From Paramecium octaurelia (Eukaryota > Ciliophora > Oligohymenophorea > Peniculida > Parameciidae), in assembly GCA_905182995.1 (NCBI GenBank), contig CAJJDP010000037.1, positions 5,369 to 69,368 of the forward strand: a stretch of DNA of 64,000 bases. Reading direction: 5' to 3'. The position numbers were made by a program, and so were the translations under genes. The notes under the pieces were generated by a model. It had not been told where the DNA came from and did not search any database. It saw only the letters and a program-made list of their open reading frames with translations. Positions 33,479 through 46,600 of the stretch are shown in pieces. Each line of letters begins with the position of its first letter. Positions within the stretch are counted from its first letter, which is position 1.

Positions 33479-34664
33479 TCAAATTTCTTCTCCAGCTTAT
33501 TATCTCAAGGCCAATTATTCTCTCAAAGTTCTCAATTCCTTGTTGACTAATCCGATAGTTTATGAAACAACATCTCTGTCTGAGGTTCTTGCAGCTCTGG
33601 CATCTTAGTAATCTTAAACAGCCTCTTCGCATTAAGTGAATCTGTCGTGTCTGTCAGCTGAAACGTTTTCGATTCTTTATTCGGTTGTATCAAGTGAGGC
33701 TTCAACTTAAGCAATGATATCATTCAAAGATGCTAAGTCAGCAGTAGCGTTGGCAAGAGCGGAACCAGCAACATTCAAAGAGATGACAATGAAGTTTCTT
33801 GATTTCTTATATGCTTCAACTCTCTTGTCTTCAGCGAATCTCAATAAGGACAATGAGTCAGCGATCTTGGCCAATAATTCATCAGCTAAATCGATGATCT
33901 TTTAGACGGCACCAGCATCAGCTAATTATTCAACTTTTGAGGCAATTGTTGCAAAGGCTTTGAATAATTTGCTGTATCCCTTTCTGTGTTAGAATTTGGC
34001 AGTCTTCTTGGCAGATGTGGTAAAATGCTTTTAGATCATGTTAGCAATATCCTTGGTGAATTTGTGGGTTTGCTTGGTGGCTTTTCCTTTTTGGATGAAA
34101 GATCCGTGTTCGATGTTATCAGCAAAGAGTCTTCTGGCTTCAGCAATGATAGCTGTTGCTTCTTAGTGTTCTAAGACTTTCTCTTCGAAATCTTCGTGTT
34201 CTTCGTTTCTTTAAGCATCGAGTTCATCCAAATCCTTTTAGTATCCCTTGACTTCAGCTTTCTTTTAAGCTACTAAGCCTTCCAAGATTGATCTTTATGG
34301 GTATAATTATCCTTCTAATCTTGCTTCAAGTTCAATCTTCTTTCTGTTAGATTCAGCCAAATCCTTATCGAATGCTGAGATATCCTAAAATATAGATTTA
34401 AGTTCTTACAACTGTGCAAGCACCTTAGTACTCTTGGTTTTTAGCATCATCTTCCTTTTATTCAGCTACATATCTATCTTCTAAGTCTGTCAAGGTTGAC
34501 AATAATCTATCTAATGGGTCTCCTGTTTAGAGTTCTAAATAGATTGTATCAAACAATGTTCTGCCGAATGGTGATTGGTCGATCTTCTTAATAGTAGCAA
34601 TGACATCAGCTTATGTGGATGAAGCTAAGACAATAAGTGCTAAAGCCAATATGATGGTCTTCAT
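33479..34664 (-). CDS. Trichocyst matrix protein, 386 aa
   Basis: One 25-nt intron (34386-34410) leaves 387 codons. A signal peptide (MKTIILALALIVLASSTQA) is followed by KKIDQSPFGRTLFDTIYLEL, the typical start of trichocyst matrix proteins, then long Ala/Glu/Lys/Asp heptads (LEGLVAQKKAEVKGYQKDL, EATAIIAEARRLFADNIEHG). It ends TIGLVNKELRTLREQLALRQ. These proteins are cleaved and crystallise in trichocysts, then expand on Ca2+-triggered secretion. GC content and codon use are clearly higher than in surrounding genes, as expected for an abundant secretory product. The open frames on the plus strand here are shadows. Confidence 0.93.
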
Positions 34665-35324
34665 TAATAATAATAATATTGAAAAATATCATTTGATATC
34701 TCCATTTTGAATCAGGAACTCAGCAAAATTTATTCGTTTTTCAAAGAAATATTGCGTTTTTTAATGTTAATACTAAATTTTATTTATAGTTATTAATTAA
34801 ATATATGTAAGAAAAAGTGAATTAACGAAAAAATAGTTTTCTCTGCAACTAGTAAATATACATCAAATAGATCATTATTTTAAGGGTATCCTCAAAAATT
34901 GAAGAATTCCCTTCGTTTTAACTGAAATATGAAAATAACAATATTCCAAGATCATTACCCTAAATACTCTAAAATTAGGGTGTATTTTCATTGATTCTAA
35001 GTTTTAATTATTTGAAAGTGATATACGATTTTAACTTTAACAGAGTATTTTCAAACACAATAATTTTATTTGATTAAGAAAATTTTAATAATTTTAATGA
35101 AAATATTCTGTTCAATTAATTTTTATTGATTTCATAAATAAAATTACAAGTTGCAATTTTAATTATAATTTTCAGAGAACTTTTTTGTACATTATTAGTA
35201 TCGTATTGATTTGGAAAGCATCACTTTTATCTTATTATCTAATCAATTACTTAAATAATCTGTTGTATTAATTATGAAAATTCTAATTTACACATCATTA
35301 ATATAAATAATCTAGAATTTTCTA
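34665..35324. other. AT-rich intergenic region, divergent promoters
   Basis: 660 bases between two divergent genes (trichocyst protein, minus; PDI-like, plus). No gene seen. A small inverted repeat (ACCCTAA .. TTAGGGT) lies near 34967-34992. Confidence 0.5.
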
Positions 35325-36519
35325 ATGAAATATTTACTAACACTTCTTTTCTTCTCTCTTGTCCTTGGATAATAAGTACCAGAGGAGGATGGAGTTTTAA
35401 TATTGAGCGATTAAAACTTTGAATATGTTCTGAGGAAATATGAATTTGTATTAGTGGATTTCTATGCTGAATGGTGTGGACATTGGTATTAATCATTAAT
35501 AAAATTTAGTCATCATTTAGCTCCAATATTTGCTTCATCTGCAAGATAAGTCAGGAGTCAAAATGTTCAATTTGCTAAAGTAATAAACTTGATAAATTTA
35601 AGATCAATTGTCCTCAATATGAACATTTGTGTAGAAAATATTAAGTAACTGGATTCCCAACCTTAAAATTATTTGCTGATGGTTAATTATTGATGGAATA
35701 TCAAGGCGATAGAACAGAAAAAGCTATTGTTGATTGGATGAGAAAGAAAACAAGTAAACATCATATTTATGAGTACATCTTAGATAAGGGATCTGTTGAA
35801 GCAAAATCATTAGATTAATTGAAGAGGTTCTCTGAATCTCCTAATTTAGTTATGGTATTCTTTGGTGAATAGAAAGAATCATATGAATTCATGTAATACT
35901 ATTAATTCTCACAGTAATCACTATATTTTTATGTACTTAGAAAGAATAAACATATTCCAGCCTTACACACATTTAATTAAAACTTCGCTAATGAGATGAG
36001 AGCTTAAGTACCCAGCATAGTTATTTATAAACCATATGATGAAAGAAAAGCTGCAATTTTTGATAATTTCGAGATTTCTTACATAGAATAATTTGTCAAA
36101 AAACATTCTTATCCTGTTTTGATGAATTTCGACATTTCAGTAAGAATATAGAATTTCAATTGTTTAGACAGCAAAAAGAATATTCAAAGGGGATTAACCA
36201 ACTCTTTTCTTAGTGTAAAATTCTTAAACAAATCAAGCTGAAAAGCACTTAAGATTAGCTTTATCTAAAATTAAAGATTAGATTCTTATTTGCATAGCTA
36301 ATACGGATAACAAATATGGGTTGAGACTTATGTAATATTTTGGAATTTAAAATGGTAAAAATTAATGCTTATATTATAGATTACCTCCCTTAGATTGTGG
36401 CATTTAATCCAATCTCTGATAGCTTTAATCTATTGAGTGAAATTACAAAAGATGGAATCATTAATTTTACATAATCATTTTTAGGGCTCCAATAGCGTTC
36501 ATAAAAATCAGACTTATGA
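35325..36519 (+). CDS. Protein disulfide isomerase-like protein, 355 aa
   Basis: Five introns (35486-35509, 35580-35602, 35914-35940, 36140-36167, 36355-36379) leave 356 codons. A signal peptide (MKYLLTLLFFSLVLGQQ) precedes a thioredoxin domain with LVDFYAEWCGHCHHLAPIF (active site CGHC, residues 51-54) and VTGFPTLKLFADGQLLMEYQ (cis-Pro loop). Two redox-inactive thioredoxin-like folds appear to follow (SPNLVMVFFGEQKESYEF; QVPSIVIYKPYDERKAAIF; FKGDQPTLFLVQNSQTNQ). It should act in ER disulfide formation. The C-terminus is QKSDL, not a standard KDEL/HDEL, so ER retention is uncertain. Shorter than classical two-active-site PDI. Confidence 0.87.
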
Positions 36520-36640
36520 TATATTAATTTATTATGTATTTAATATGTTTAAATATGTTTATTATTCAAATTTAATTCAACAAATAATATAAGTTGACAT
36601 TACATTCTATTAATTAAATCTAAAATTTTAATATAATATT

Positions 36641-36898
36641 ATGTTTTTATAAAAATAAAAATTAGATTTGGAAATATAGCCTTAAGATTGCAAATGGCAG
36701 TCTAAGAAATAATCTAATTAAATAAGTGCGTTTATCTAAGCTGGTTATCTTCACTAAAATCAATTATTTGATAGTATATTCAGTGTCAATAATGAATTTC
36801 TACTATTTTTTGAGGGTTTGTAGAAAATTAAAACACATTAATCATCACACTTTTTTATATTAATTCTGGTTGATATGAGAAGATACAATCTTAAATGA
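36641..36898 (+). CDS. Possible small gene or fragment, 85 aa (weak)
   Basis: ATG 36641 opens MFLQKQKLDLEIQPQDCK and stays open, with GYLHQNQLFDSIFSVNNEFL, to TGA 36896-36898. Coding-like sequence continues in another frame (DDEIRKINNSESNNSTVFET) to a TGA near 36966, but no usual-size intron joins them. Either a disrupted gene or an incomplete model. Nothing convincing in 36970-37323. Confidence 0.3.
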
Positions 36899-37323
36899 TG
36901 ACGAAATCAGAAAAATCAATAATAGTGAATCAAATAACTCTACAGTTTTTGAAACAGCAGCCGATTGATTAAATTTCCATAAAGATTTTCTATTTAATAG
37001 TTATCTAAATCTAAATTAATCATTTAATTTCTATGATTATTCAATTTTTTAGCATTATTCCAAAATTAATAATCCAAAGCTAATTTAATAAAATTATCTC
37101 AATCTAAAAAGAAATTATCTCATTTCTTTGAATTCACAAGTTAAATAAGCTCATAACGCCCTTATAAAATCATCTCCATAGTAAAATAGGAGAATAATTG
37201 AATTAACAATATTTAATGTTAGAATGATTTATTCAAACATTTTAAATTAAGAGGAATCTTATTAATTATCAAAAATCATATTTCTCTTTATAATTTTTAT
37301 TATCTTAAATATATAAAGTATAA

Positions 37324-38900
37324 ATGGGTTGTTTGTTTTCTAAACAAGATAATACGGGTACTTCTTTTAAAGATTCTTTAAAAAAGAAGATTAATCAAAG
37401 CAAAAAATAAGCAGCAGAAATAAGAGTAAAAACCTAAGAAAATAACCTTAATACTAGCAAATACAGCTTTAATTTGTAAATATCCAAGAGTCTAGAGAGG
37501 GAATAATTAGGCAGTAATTTAGAATTGAAAATAAACGAATAAGATGGCAGTATATTTAAAAATTACACTCTTATGGATTCCAGGTTCAAAGGATGTTCGA
37601 GTAAAAGATTTTATTAGCTTAGACTCACTTATCAATTATTTTATTGTCAGCCATAATCTCACATAATCTGTAAGATACATTAGATAACTAAATTGGGACT
37701 GCCTTACAAAACCAGCAGTAGTTGAGTATGTTTAGAAAAAGAAATTGGTACAATTTTATTTTGAATTAGGAACACATAAACTTGCCAGAAATATATGAAA
37801 TCTATAGTGATCCCAAACATTATTACATGGTTGAGGATTATTGTAGTGGGAACACATTATCAGCTTATCTAAGGGAAAATGGTTCAGTTTCAGAATAAAA
37901 GTGTGTTCAAATTATGTATTAAATGCTGACTCTTTTTGAGTATTTGCACAGTTAACATTTGTATCATGGAGAACTTTAGTTGGAGTCCTTTATGTTCTCA
38001 GATGAATCTCAGAATCCAATTTTGAAACTTGTTGACATTGAGCCCTTATTCTCAAAAACCGTCTTCCATAAGGAAGGGGAACAAGTATATTATTATTCTC
38101 CAGAATTTTGCAAAACAAAATAAAAGCACAAACATTGTGATATTTGGGCAATAGGAATGATAGGATATTAATTATTAATTAATTACCATCCCTAAAAGGC
38201 GGGCACTTAATTAACCATTTAACAAATTATGAAGAATATTATACGAGGAGGGATGAGGTTAGATTGTATTGATTTTGAAAGATCTAGTGATAATTGCAAA
38301 AATTTCATAAAAAAATTACTTACCTATGATTTCAAACAAAGGATTACAATCTCGTAAGCTTTAGACACAAATTGGATAAAGTCTATTAATAATTCATAAA
38401 AAACTGTTGAGGCATTCAAATAGATGAAAAAGGTTCAAAATTTAAAAAATATCAATAATGTTTAAGCTTGTGTTTTGTTATTGATGGTGAATCATTTCAA
38501 TTAACAATAGAAACAGTTTTTCGCCTCTATTTTCAATACCTTTGACACGAATAGAGACTAAAGAATTAGTTTTGATGAGCTCTAGGAAGCATATCGATCA
38601 CTGTACCCTGGATAAAATTATGAAGAGATCATCGACCTGTTTAAAAAGGTTGATTTTGATAAAAATGGATTTTTGGACTTCCATGAATTCATTATTGCAG
38701 CAGTTGACAAATCTTCCCTCTTAACTCATCAACATTTATAAGTGACCTTCAAAATGATTGATAAAAATCATAGTGGGAAGATTAGCATAGACGAAATTCT
38801 AAATATTTGTTCTTTAGATTATAATTGTGTGAAATTCAACTTTGATAAGACATCCAAAGATTAAAACAATAATGTAATTATTCCATTAAAAAGTAGATGA
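37324..38900 (+). CDS. Calcium-dependent protein kinase with degenerate kinase motifs (pseudokinase), 517 aa
   Basis: A 23-nt intron (37595-37617) leaves 518 codons. The N-terminus MGCLFSKQDN is an N-myristoylation/palmitoylation signal (Gly2, Cys3). The kinase domain spans about residues 75-335 (LPEIYEIYSDPKHYYMVEDY, SPEFC, HCDIWAIGMIGYQLL), but HRD is HGE (HGELQLESFMF, residue 207 on), DFG is DIE (LVDIEPL, residue 230), and I see no glycine loop or VAIK lysine. Three good EF-hands follow: DTNRDQRISFDE, DFDKNGFLDFHE, DKNHSGKISIDE. The layout is that of CDPKs, which couple Ca2+ to phosphorylation; this copy should bind Ca2+ but not transfer phosphate. The N-lobe model depends on the intron chosen. 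Confidence 0.82.
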
Positions 38901-38988
38901 CATTTAGCTAATTTAAAGAGTTAATGCTTTCTCTTCTCTGATTAATTATTTATAGATTCAATTAATTTGTTACAAAATTGATATTATA

Positions 38989-39228
38989 ATGGCATTTTTA
39001 ATAAAATTAATAAAAATGAACCAAGATAGGGTGGCGTAACAAGAAGTTAAAAAAAAAACTAAAAGATTTGATAAATTTAACTATCCTATTCTCAAAGGAG
39101 TGTCAGCAAAAGCTGTCACATTTAGAGATTAGATTGAAGGTACACCAATCTAAGACATTTATATTGTCGAACGTTTACAATACCAAGAATAGAAGAAAAA
39201 ATGTTCTTGTTCCTGTGCTCTTCAATGA
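38989..39228 (+). CDS. Small CaaX-box protein, 79 aa
   Basis: A single-exon frame from ATG 38989 (MAFLIKLIKMNQDRVAQQ) to TGA 39226-39228; Met10 at 39016 is an alternative start. The basic N-terminal half is followed by SAKAVTFRDQIEGTPIQDIY, which recalls a short regulatory motif seen in ciliate PP1-regulator-like proteins (weak). The end is KKKCSCSCALQ: CALQ is a CaaX farnesylation box, and two more cysteines just before it after a polybasic run make a typical lipid-anchor tail. Membrane attachment is inferred. It lies 88 bases after the CDPK stop. Confidence 0.65.
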
Positions 39229-39317
39229 TGTAAATATTGATTATACTGAATAAATATTTTATTTATTTATGATTTCATGAATAATATTTATTTTCTATGG
39301 GTACTTACACCTTTTGT

Positions 39318-40280
39318 TCAATGTGATAATCCTCTCTGTTGTGTTGTTTTTATAATGCTTTTGGATCTAAAATAAAACATAGCATCCATTGTAATACCTA
39401 ATTAGGAGACTTCATCACCCAAAGTGTTTTAAATCAATCTAATGGATTCAACTGGGAAACTATTATCGAGGACATGCCAATAGTTAGGATCTCCCCTGAA
39501 GAATGTTAGATGACCCTCTTATTTTGTTTTTTCCTTTTTTGAAAATCATAACAATCAATAATTTTACCCCAATATTTTTAACTAAAGTGTGTAAATCAAC
39601 AATTAGTTATCTAAAAAGAGGATCATTTTCTTGAAGATTGAATCCGACCTTCTCATTTAAAACTGGATGGTAATCGTCATCTAAATTGGTACAGTTTAAG
39701 TCTTCAAGCGCATTTTCATTGACTTCTTCCCATTATTGTCTCACAAAGCTAGCCATGACTTCTCTGATATTTTCACCTTGGAAAAAGTCTTAAAGAGCAT
39801 CTCCACCTCCAACTTGATTGCAATACACTAAAATATTGATAATTATATCTTACCCTTTTAAGACAAAGGCAATCCGTATTTTTATTCGTATTGTTAAGTT
39901 GCCGTTTATACAGCTTCTGAATTGTTGACTTGATCTTTAGTAAGCAATTTTAATCTGACTAATCTAATAGATTCTTGATGAATATCAATTACTTTTCAGA
40001 TGGAGTTTCATTCAAAGGGTCTGTGAATGTAACCTTTGCTACTCTTTCGATTACAGGTTCATCATGTCTGACATAATATTTTGAATCACGATAAGGAGTT
40101 TTGAAGTCATGTTCAATATGATTAATTTATTCTGATGCTGGTGCAGGGTATCTGAAAATATTGTAACCCTAAAATCGTAACAAATTTGCTCACTGGAGTT
40201 AGAATCCTAAACCATTACACGGATGGGTGGAATAGAGTGTTATAAGCTCTATTTAACATGTCTTAATATATAGATTTCAT
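39318..40280 (-). CDS. Hypothetical, possibly mitochondrial protein, 282 aa
   Basis: Four introns (40169-40193, 39964-39992, 39828-39853, 39534-39567) leave 283 codons from ATG 40278-40280 (MKSIYQDMLNRAYNTLFHP); Met8 is an alternative. The N-terminus is basic and amphipathic, suitable for mitochondrial import. Segments include GYNIFRYPAPASEQINHIEH, DEPVIERVAKVTFTDPLNE, ENIREVMASFVRQQWEEV, TFFRGDPNYWHVLDNSFPVE, GDEVSQLGITMDAMFYFRSK. No transmembrane helix. I do not recognise the family; it may be a ciliate-specific subunit of a mitochondrial complex, but that is a guess. The last intron (34 nt) ends AAAG. Confidence 0.65.
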
Positions 40281-40660
40281 CCCTTTTATATTAAATAAAA
40301 ATATTAATTAATTTTATGAATAAGAATCCTTAGAAAACATTCTTATTTAGATCTGCTTAGTTGCTTAGGTCTCTCAATTAACATAAGTTATCTCTCTTTA
40401 TTCATTTAAATTAAAATTTCAAATAATATTTTCGATCATATATCTATAGTAAAGGTACTTGAGGAAAATTTAAGAAATTCTAATTTTATATAAATTTGAG
40501 TTGTCTAAAACCTTCTCTGTTAAATGTTGATACCTTCTGTAAGAAGAATGCCATACCTCCATGAGATGAGTAATATTTGTTATTTCTACAGAATGTAAAA
40601 ACACTGTATAATAAATGAATTTCAAATTAAGTTAAACAATTAATTTTTATAAATATTAAA
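40281..40660. other. Divergent AT-rich intergenic region
   Basis: 380 bases between a minus-strand start and the ATG of the Ca2+ channel gene. No gene or clear motif seen. Confidence 0.5.
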
Positions 40661-43600
40661 ATGGACGAAGATGAATAGATAGACTAAACGATGGTCACTT
40701 TTGGGTCGATAATCGCCATCTCTGATTTTGTTGATCAAACAGCATTCTTATTTTCAGATGGGTTTTTGAAACCAGAAGTATTTTTAAAAAACTTTGTTCA
40801 TAAAGAATAAAAAAAGTATTTAAGAATTATATAGAAGAAAAACATTTGATGGCCTAGATAATGATTCCTTTTACAAATGTCTATTTTAGGTTTTGCCCAG
40901 AGTTTCCGACACGGTGAAGACAAGAGTCTTGTAGGATTATAATGTAACTGATATTAAGAAAGGAGACAAAGATGGGAAGGATGTATTATTAACAATTTTA
41001 TGATTAGGATAAGATCAAAATGACAACATAGAGAATGAATGAAGAACTTAGTCAATTAATGAATGAGTATAAGCAAAATATTGATGCGATTGAAAAATCA
41101 AGGTGCTAAAAATTAACATACCATTAACCTTTCTAATTGTTACATATAGCAAGCGGTAGATTTTTAGCATGTCATGATAATGAAGCATAAATTGAGAATT
41201 AAAATTACTTGGTTAAATTGGATGATTTTTCAAGTGATTACACTGTGTTTAAAATAGTGCCTGCATACATGTATTAGAGTCACGGAGAATAGGATGTGAA
41301 TGCTGGCGAAATGTGTGCTATAACCAGAGCAATGCCTATCTCTAATCGATTTGCATATATCAATTGTTCATAATTGGAAATCTCTGAAATCAAAGGATAT
41401 GCTTCTTCAAGGTCTGAACACATCTAGAAGAAAGAAATAAATGCTAGTGTTGAACAGTCTCATTCTTGGAAAATAGTACTGTTTCAATAATACATCTCTG
41501 AAAGCTCAAGAAATTTAAGAGTGGGAGATTGCATATGGTTGTATCATAGTGAAGCAGAAGCTACTCTCTCTGTGAAGAAATATCAAGAAGCAGTCGACAA
41601 GGCTAATTTCACATTTTATCACCTTTCTGAATGGTTATCCATAAAAAATTTATATGTGGCGATTACTAAGTCTCAAACTGAAAGTGCCTAAGGGTATCAG
41701 GGGAGTACGAATGGATTATGGTAAATCGAAGGGGAAGAGTTTCTTTAAGGAGGATTTGTTAAGTATGAGGCTGGATATAGACTTAAGAATGTTACAACTG
41801 GATATTATTTAAGTGTTGCAGATATCCCAGGGGATAAGAATAATAAATAAAATAAAAAATAACTCCAATATAAATATCGTTTAACTTAGGAGTTGGACAA
41901 GTCGACAATTTTTACTTTCGTCGATCTCAAGACTCAACCAAATTAAAAATATTTAAAGGGAGGAAGTTATACATATCTCTAAAATAGATAGAGTTAGAAT
42001 TGGATGGATTTTTAGAATGATAAGTAAAATCATGAATATATTCCAATTTTGAAAGCACCAAATGAAAAGACTGAACATGCAGTATTTAAAATACATATGG
42101 CTACTAGGAATGAAGTTTGGGAAATCTAATTTTTGCAATCTTGTTTTCGTAGATTAGCCAAATTTGTTATTTAAATACAAGATCCAAAATATCCTGGGAT
42201 AGATAATTTCTCTTCGAAAAGAAAATGGTTTGGAGTATTTTAATAATTAAAAAGTTGCATTGCAGAATTAGAGAATTTCGTTAATAATAAATCTTATACC
42301 ACATCAGCAGAATAGTAATTTGGATCTATCAATCAATATAGATAGAAATTAATGAGGGAATAGTTTTATATAGATATACTTATTAAAATTTTAGAAAGAA
42401 TTATTACTAAAGGAGAATTAGAATTTTATTAGAAATTAGAAATTGAGTTAGAAAAGGGTGATAAACAATCCAAAAACATGTTTGAAATTGAAAGCAACAT
42501 TATTTTTGAAGACAAAGCCTTAATGTTGCATGAACAAAAGACAGAAAACACATTAAAAACCTAATATTATAATTATGTTAAATCTAAAGTAGAATTAGTT
42601 GATTAGATTTATTAATTCTTAGGATCTGTATGTAAGTTAAACAGAGAAAATTAAATATATACTTATGATTTAATACCATATTTTTAATTGCACACTAAAT
42701 ATTTACCCAAAGCAATTGAAGCTATCATCAATATTGTATCAAGCAATAAATATTTATTATATAAATTAAGTGAAGACATTAAGATTGAATTTTACGAGGA
42801 AAACGAAATTGATAATTAACAGATAAAGATTTTAATTAATTTATACCAATTTGATGATAAGGAAGAATAAATTGAGATAAAATAACATGAAAAAATAATG
42901 AAGAAGCCTGTCCCTTTAATTGAATACTTTATTAATTTGTTATGGGATGATGAAGCCAAAAACAACTCATATTACTTAAAATTTTTAAGAAATGTTTGCA
43001 GTCATTCAGAATTTCCAATTTAAATTAACTAAGAAAATATCTTTAAATTATATAAGAAGAATAATACAAAGCAACCCAAATTAGGAGTAGAAACTAAGGC
43101 TGAAGAGAGCAAAAGCAATGATGGAACTGTAAGACTCACATCAAAAGCAGGTTAATTAATCATACCTCAGGATTGTGATTTAAGAGACATTAATAAAAGT
43201 TCAAGAGACAAATTTATGTATATTATTGAGTAACTCACCTTTTTTTCAGAAGTTGCTTTGGGAAGAAATTATTCATGGAAAAATGAGCTAGGTGCTTAAT
43301 TTGAAAAATCATTTTTGTTTAGGAATATATGGTTTAAGCATCCTATTGATCCTAAATATATAGATTTATAGCCTGGATTTGCCAGACTAGCATTGACTTT
43401 ATACATCGACTAAGAACCTTTGAGGATAAAGAAAGCACCAATTATGTGTTAATTATTTAGCGAGTGCGAAAAGCCTAGGGATTATATTCTATTCAAAAGT
43501 TCAACTAAAGCTGGATCGTCTAATATCTAAGAATTGAATACCTACAAAGATTTGGTGAATAATCTGATGAATTATGTGAATGAAAAGGGAAGTGAAATAT

Positions 43601-46600
43601 ATGAAGTAATGTGTCCTCCAGTGAATAATCAAGGGGGTGAAGATAGAGATTCTAAAAAGTTCTAAAACTAGGTGGGTCCAGATTTCTTATAAGAGGAATT
43701 AATTTTAAACACAATGAGAATTTTGGATAAGATTATGAAATTGAATCTGATCTGGGTGTTGGATTATTCTCTGGGTGAAACATTATAACCCAATTTAAGA
43801 CCATAAAATTTCATTTAATCTATGGTTAAGTCCTGTTTAGATATTTTTACTTATGAGAAATACGAACTCAATTTGATACAAGCGCATTGTCAAACAGAAA
43901 GATAAAAAGTCTAAAAGAAGTTATAAGATAAGCAAAGTCAACATAAACTTACAGCTCCCAATTTTATGAACCTTTTGAAGAAATAAAATAAGGAAGAAGA
44001 AGATAATGAGGAACAGAGAGGAGAAAGCCAAACAACAAATGATTAGAATATCTACTTGAATCCAGTTATGAGAGGGTACTTAAAATTATCATCAATCATG
44101 TAAACTATAAATTTTTTGGATCCAAAATATGTAGAAAACGAAGTTTAATTAAAGATTAAAATATGCGATTTTATGGAATATTTATTAGACTTAAGGTAAG
44201 ATTTTATGATGTAAAATTGCATTGTATTTTTTAAGACCTATCTATTATAAGGAGATCACATAGAGAATAATCCTATTGCTTATAGTTAATATTTACAAAA
44301 GGAAAATAAAAAGAAACCTCGTAGCCATAGAATATAGTATGAAGATTTAAATTAAAGACAAAAGAATCTGTTAATTATTTAGAGATTGTTAAAACATCAC
44401 GCATTGGGATTATTGCCTAATTTAGCTTAGACTGGAATTAAAGAAATAGATGAACCAATAAAAGAAGAAAATAGTTTAACATCTTTTACGAAAAACTTAA
44501 TTAAAATAAATTAGTAGGAAGAAAAAGCAAAAGCGAGATTTTACAATTATATAAACAACCCTTAAATCCCAGAAATCTTAGATCTTGACTAATATTTGAG
44601 TTTGGCCTTAGGTGATATCAATGCAAATGAGTTGCCTGTAGCAAGTCTGTTGCCAACATTTTTGCACACGTTCTATCATGTAAAGGATAAAGAATTAGAA
44701 AAGAGGTGTCTTTAATTGCTCTTAAGATTGTTTACTTAAAAAGAGGAATTCAAACGAAATCTATAGAATATGTAGGTTATCTTTGATGCTGAGAAGACTA
44801 TACTGCACAAATACATTACATCAAATTTAGAACAGTTTTAAACTTTAAATGAACGTCTTGATTCTTGGATATCCAGCTATATTTTTGAGGATAGAATCAG
44901 TAATGACTTTGAACAGGCGTAAAAATATTTAAATAGTTTTTATCATGGATTGAAAAGCGATATTAAATTAGAGGATAATGAATTGATTTCATGTTTAGAT
45001 GTTATTGATCCTAAGAAGTAATAACTGTATGCAAATTTGGGAGCTCATATAGCAGTAGTTAATTTATTGCCTAATGGGTTGAGATATATTCATGAATATA
45101 TTATGGATAGAGACTTAGAAGAGGAGAAAAAGATATATATGATTGACTTCTTTAGACTGGCTATTGATGTTCTCAAGAATTTCTGCTTCAACAATAATGA
45201 AAATTAAATTATACTTTATGAGTATTTAAACTTTTATCGATACATGTAATATGATTTAGGTTAGTTAGAATTGGTTGAATCTATATTTTAAAATAATAAG
45301 ACTTTGCTTGTTCAAAAAGTTGATTAATAATTAATTGACGTGATTTTATAACTAATTCTAAAAGAGGGTAGACAAAAGAGGTTTTTAAAAGTGTTTGAGT
45401 CATTAATGATTTATTAATAAAATTACATCTTTGACAATTAAATTTTAATACAAAATAGTCTGTTACCCGTAGAATTTGGGGAAAAGGATATAAAGATATT
45501 GTATTGTGATGGTTCAAGAAATAGTGATTTGAAATTGTTTTTGGATGATCCAATTTAAGAGCCTGATTTAAAATTTGTTGATAAATTAAGAGAGATAGAC
45601 TATAGAGATACATTTAGAGATGAACCCTTTTATTATCATGCATAATTATTAGACATTCTCATTTAGACCACTTTGAATAATGTAGAAAAGAGAAAATTTT
45701 ATGCCAACACAAAAGAAGAAGATGTGAAAAAGAATTTCAACATCAGTGTAAGCAAGCTAAAAAGATTGTTTACAGCGGCCTATCTCCTTGAAATACTATG
45801 TTCTAATGATGCATTTGTTAAGATGCCAATAACAACTAAATCTCAGATTCAATATATTGATAGCAATGACAAGATTAAAGGGATTTCCTTAATAAAATTA
45901 TAAGTAATAGAGTTTTTGAGATTGGTTCACATCTCATCTGAAAGGGGATAAGTATAGCATTCTTAACTATTCCACTGCCGATAATAAATAATTGATTTTA
46001 TTACCTTTGAAATCAATAGACTTGATAAAATAACTGACTTGCAATTATTCACTCAAGATCTAAAAAATTATCATATTTAAGGGATTTTCCCCTTCATTTT
46101 GGCATATCACGATAGATTCTTAAAAACCATAGAGAAATAAGACTTAAGAAAGGATCTATAAGCAATTGAAAAATTCTTATAAGAATGGTTGAAAAAGGTA
46201 AAGACTTTAACTTCTGAATCAAACATACTTTATCCAATAATTATTACAAGTGAAGATGCAAAAATATTAGTAAGGTGTTTATAAACATTTTGCAAAGTGT
46301 TTTATGAGAAAACAGTGAGTTAAAAAGAAGACCCAATATGGAATTAAGTAAAGATTAAGTTAGACTCACTTTAAGAAACAGATTAAGATTAACTTTAATT
46401 TGGTTTGGAAAATACTATTCCTAATCCAAAACCAGTGATTGAAATAACCGGAGGGTATCATTCAAAGAAGAGTAGCTAGACATCAAAATAATTTAGTAAT
46501 CCTGATGAATAGAATGGTAAGAAATCTAGTAAGAAATATTTGCCTGATAAAAAGAAAATACATGTGTTCACTGATAAAGAAGAAGGGGAGGAATTGTTAG

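Noticed and set aside
33714-34174. Plus-strand open frames of about 60 codons each
   Set aside because: Antisense to the trichocyst matrix protein gene, whose high GC and codon bias leave shadow frames.
34967-34992. ACCCTAA .. TTAGGGT inverted repeat, possibly telomere-like
   Set aside because: Only one hexamer on each arm and no tandem array; Paramecium telomeres are long GGGGTT/GGGTTT arrays. Probably chance.
39068-39253. Plus-strand frame of 61 codons
   Set aside because: Shifted shadow of the CaaX-box protein gene, which fits better with its own ATG and C-terminal signal.
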